DNA from: Xenorhabdus sp. IM139775
GTDB taxonomy: Bacteria > Pseudomonadota > Gammaproteobacteria > Enterobacterales > Enterobacteriaceae
Length of the DNA: 34,061 nucleotides
Reading direction: 5' to 3'
Assembly: GCF_028598745.1 (NCBI RefSeq)
Contig: NZ_JAQRFK010000034.1
Span: 1-34,061 of the forward strand
The position numbers were made by a program, and so were the translations under genes. The first letter of the stretch is position 1. Each line of letters begins with the position of its first letter. Of the stretch, positions 32,208 to 34,061 are shown piece after piece. Under the pieces are notes generated by a model that saw nothing but the letters and a program-made list of their open reading frames with translations, was not told where the DNA came from and searched no databases.

Positions 32208-33796
32208 GTACCAAATTCTTTGCGCTGCTGACGCAGTTAGGCGCAGATAAATTGGCAAATGCCGCGGCACTGGGGACTAAAATTGAAATTACCCATATGG
32301 CCGTTGGTGATGGCGGCGGCAGCCTGCCGACCCCAGACACCAAACAAACCAAACTGATTAATGAAAAACGTCGTGCCGCGATTAATACGCTGAGCATCGA
32401 TCCGAAAAACACCAATCAGATCATTGCGGAACAGGTTATTCCTGAAAACGAAGGCGGCTGGTGGATCCGTGAAATTGGCCTGTTCGATAAAGACGGCATC
32501 CTGATTGCGGTAGGTAACTGCGCAGAAACTTACAAACCCCAATTGCAGGAAGGCTCCGGCCGCACCCAGACGATCCGCATGATCCTGATTGTCAGTAGCG
32601 CTAATGCGGTGACATTGAAAGTTGACCCGTCGGTGGTTCTGGCGACGCGTGAGTATGTGGATAATTCTATTACGAAACATGCGAACAGCCGTAACCATCC
32701 TGACGCAACGCTGAAAGAGAAGGGTTTTGTCATCCTGAGCAGCGCGGTGGACAGCAATAGCGAAACTCATGCCGCAACCCCGAAGGCGGTGAAAGCAGCG
32801 TATGATTTTGCTAACGCGGCGAATAATAATGCGAATGGGCGCGTTCCGGCTGGGCGTAAGGTAAATGGCAAGGCGTTAACTGCGGATATTTCACTGAATG
32901 CGGGAGATGTCGGTGCCTATAACAAAGGTGAAACTGATGCACGGGTGAATGAAGCGAAAAATTTAGCAAATGCTCGTCTGGAAAAAAGCAAGAATGGTGC
33001 TGATATTCCTAATCGAGATGAGTTTGTGAAAAACCTCGGTTTAGCGGGAACCGCCGATCTCGCTAGAAATGCCTACCCAAAAACAGGCGGAACCGTGAGC
33101 GGTAACGTGAATGCTACGGGATACGTGTCTGGAGATGGGGTATATGAAGCGGGTGGGATTCGGGTTTATAGCCCGCTCAATAAACCCACACCCGATGATA
33201 TTGGCGCTTATCCCAAAAGTGGTGGGATCGTCAACGGCAATGTCGATGCGACTGGCTATGTGTCGGCAAACGGTATTTACGAATCGGGTGGAAAACGTGT
33301 TTACAGTCCCAATAATAAACCTACACCCGATGACGTTGGCGCCTATCCGAAAACAGGGGGGGTATTGCAGGGGAATTTAGAGGCAACAGGTTTCGTGCGT
33401 TCCGGTGCGGGGCAGGATGTGACATCGTCCCGTGATATTTGGGCACAACGCAATATTTGGGAAAATGGGCAGCGTGTTTACAGTCCGAATAATCCACCGA
33501 CCGAGGTGTTGTTCGGAGCATCTGGCTGGTATCGGGATAAATCGAACGGGGTCATTATTCAGTGGGGTAGTGGCAAATACAGGGATGGGCAGATGGTTAA
33601 ATTTCCGAGGCCATTCACCGTCGCGGCGTGTGCGGTGACGATCAGCGCGAACCCTGTTGACACCGGTTATCTGGAAGCGGCTCTCTGTTATCCCTACTCA
33701 CTCAACGAATTTTTGGTGGGTTGTGCTGTTATGACAGGAAACGGATTCGTGCCTGAACCGTCGTTGAATTGTACCTGGATAGCGATTGGATACTGA
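32204..33796 (+). CDS. H: Tail fibre protein gpH
   Basis: The N-terminal 150 residues (FFALLTQLGADKLANAAALG, THMAVGDGGG, GGWWIREIGLFD) form the P2 gpH-type baseplate attachment domain. Residues 155-290 include SRNHPDAT and NGKALTADISLNAGDVGAY repeats. From residue 291 two 45-residue modules and a diverged third follow. The C-terminal 95 residues (SNGVIIQWGSG ... LNCTWIAIGY) make a knob domain that should bind the receptor. The 530 aa are shorter than P2 gpH (669), consistent with modular exchange. It determines which cells are recognised, and it overlaps gpI. Confidence 0.92.
   Translation: MSTKFFALLTQLGADKLANAAALGTKIEITHMAVGDGGGSLPTPDTKQTKLINEKRRAAINTLSIDPKNTNQIIAEQVIPENEGGWWIREIGLFDKDGILIAVGNCAETYKPQLQEGSGRTQTIRMILIVSSANAVTLKVDPSVVLATREYVDNSITKHANSRNHPDATLKEKGFVILSSAVDSNSETHAATPKAVKAAYDFANAANNNANGRVPAGRKVNGKALTADISLNAGDVGAYNKGETDARVNEAKNLANARLEKSKNGADIPNRDEFVKNLGLAGTADLARNAYPKTGGTVSGNVNATGYVSGDGVYEAGGIRVYSPLNKPTPDDIGAYPKSGGIVNGNVDATGYVSANGIYESGGKRVYSPNNKPTPDDVGAYPKTGGVLQGNLEATGFVRSGAGQDVTSSRDIWAQRNIWENGQRVYSPNNPPTEVLFGASGWYRDKSNGVIIQWGSGKYRDGQMVKFPRPFTVAACAVTISANPVDTGYLEAALCYPYSLNEFLVGCAVMTGNGFVPEPSLNCTWIAIGY
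33074..33400 (+). repeat. 135-bp in-frame repeats in the tail fibre gene
   Basis: Units start at 33074, 33209 and 33344. The first two are exactly 135 bp and encode YPK(T/S)GG...GNV(N/D)ATGYVS...RVYSP(L/N)NKPTPDD(I/V)GA. The third begins the same way but continues into a different linker before a second RVYSPNN. DNA identity between units is moderate, so they are old or kept by selection. Confidence 0.92.
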
Positions 33797-33804
33797 GGTG
33801 AGAT

Positions 33805-34061
33805 ATGTATGTTTATAGTGCAAAAAATAACGCGTTTTACCCCATTGATTGGCAGCAATTTTATATTGACGCAGGCACATGGCCGGATGATGGTATCGAG
33901 GTGAGTCAGGCTGTTTATGACGAATTCATGACCCCTCCTCCGGACAAATATTGCATCGCAGGGCCTGATGGTTTGCCTGTATGGGCAGATGTTCCCCCGC
34001 CCACGCCAGAAGAATTGCAGCGGAGAGCGGAGCGGGAAAAACAATACCGGATGAATGTTGC
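33805..34061 (+). CDS. G: Tail fibre assembly protein gpG (partial, cut by the right edge)
   Basis: ATG 33805 follows GAGGTGAG eight bp after the fibre gene stop. The visible 85 codons encode MYVYSAKNNAFYPIDWQQFY, VSQAVYDEFMTPPPDKYCIAG, DGLPVWADVPPPTPEEL and a basic/acidic helix beginning QRRAEREKQ. This is the layout of the P2 gpG / Caudo_TAP fibre chaperone family. It would help gpH fold and attach. The rest lies beyond the window. Confidence 0.9.
   Translation, partial: MYVYSAKNNAFYPIDWQQFYIDAGTWPDDGIEVSQAVYDEFMTPPPDKYCIAGPDGLPVWADVPPPTPEELQRRAEREKQYRMNV

Noticed and set aside
1-34061. CRISPR array, tRNA or rRNA genes
   Set aside because: No regularly spaced direct repeats with unique spacers and no tRNA or rRNA signatures were found by eye.

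Overview
The window looks like chromosome of an entomopathogenic enterobacterium of the Xenorhabdus/Photorhabdus group (Morganellaceae). The basis is the protein flavour of every gene, a Proteus-like bactofilin with N-terminal membrane helices, ERIC-type dispersed repeats, and a P2-like tail cluster of the kind that encodes the R-type bacteriocin xenorhabdicin. Xenorhabdus is my preferred reading, but the genus is inference.

Region 1 (1-17868) is a complete anaerobic (early cobalt insertion) cobalamin operon of 20 genes: cbiA-B-C-D-E-T-F-G-H-J-K-L-M-N-Q-O-P-cobU-cobS-cobT. The order matches the Salmonella operon as I know it, and most junctions are ATGA or short overlaps. It holds corrin ring synthesis (cbiK/L/H/F/G/D/J/E/T/C), amidations (cbiA, cbiP), aminopropanol attachment (cbiB), the cobalt importer (cbiMNQO) and nucleotide loop assembly (cobU/S/T). 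A divergent gene truncated by the left edge starts like a uroporphyrinogen-III methyltransferase, which would supply precorrin-2. The AT-rich divergent promoter region holds two perfect FNR boxes (TTGAT-N4-ATCAA), each about 41-45 bp from a plausible start site, one per direction. I see no cobalamin riboswitch.

Region 2 (17869-24963) is a patchwork of chromosomal genes. It has an acyl-CoA ligase divergent from an SDR reductase, then queH (epoxyqueuosine reductase) with a leader that can form two mutually exclusive hairpins. Next is an ExsA/LcrF-type AraC regulator with no type III secretion gene in view, then a bactofilin overlapping a GNAT acetyltransferase. Three copies of a ~100-bp ERIC-related element lie here, two of them inverted around the 18.1-23.3 kb segment.

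Region 3 (24964-34061, continuing past the right edge) is the left part of a P2-like element. It carries a 186-type CI repressor, a small unknown gene, a gpA-type HUH replication endonuclease, a LexA-boxed small gene, tail gpX, a lambda-type Rz/Rz1 spanin pair, then baseplate and fibre genes V-W-J-I-H-G. Integrase, the capsid/terminase genes (Q-L), holin, endolysin and tail genes R/S are absent from their usual places. This is the pattern expected of an SOS-inducible R-type tailocin. Two TGT-N12-ACA dyads upstream of X and V look like Ogr-type late-activator sites.

A thread across regions 1 and 3 is repeated 15-bp tandem duplication near gene ends (cbiA, cbiG, cbiL, cbiO, upstream of gpX), plus an 8-bp repeat between cbiJ and cbiK.
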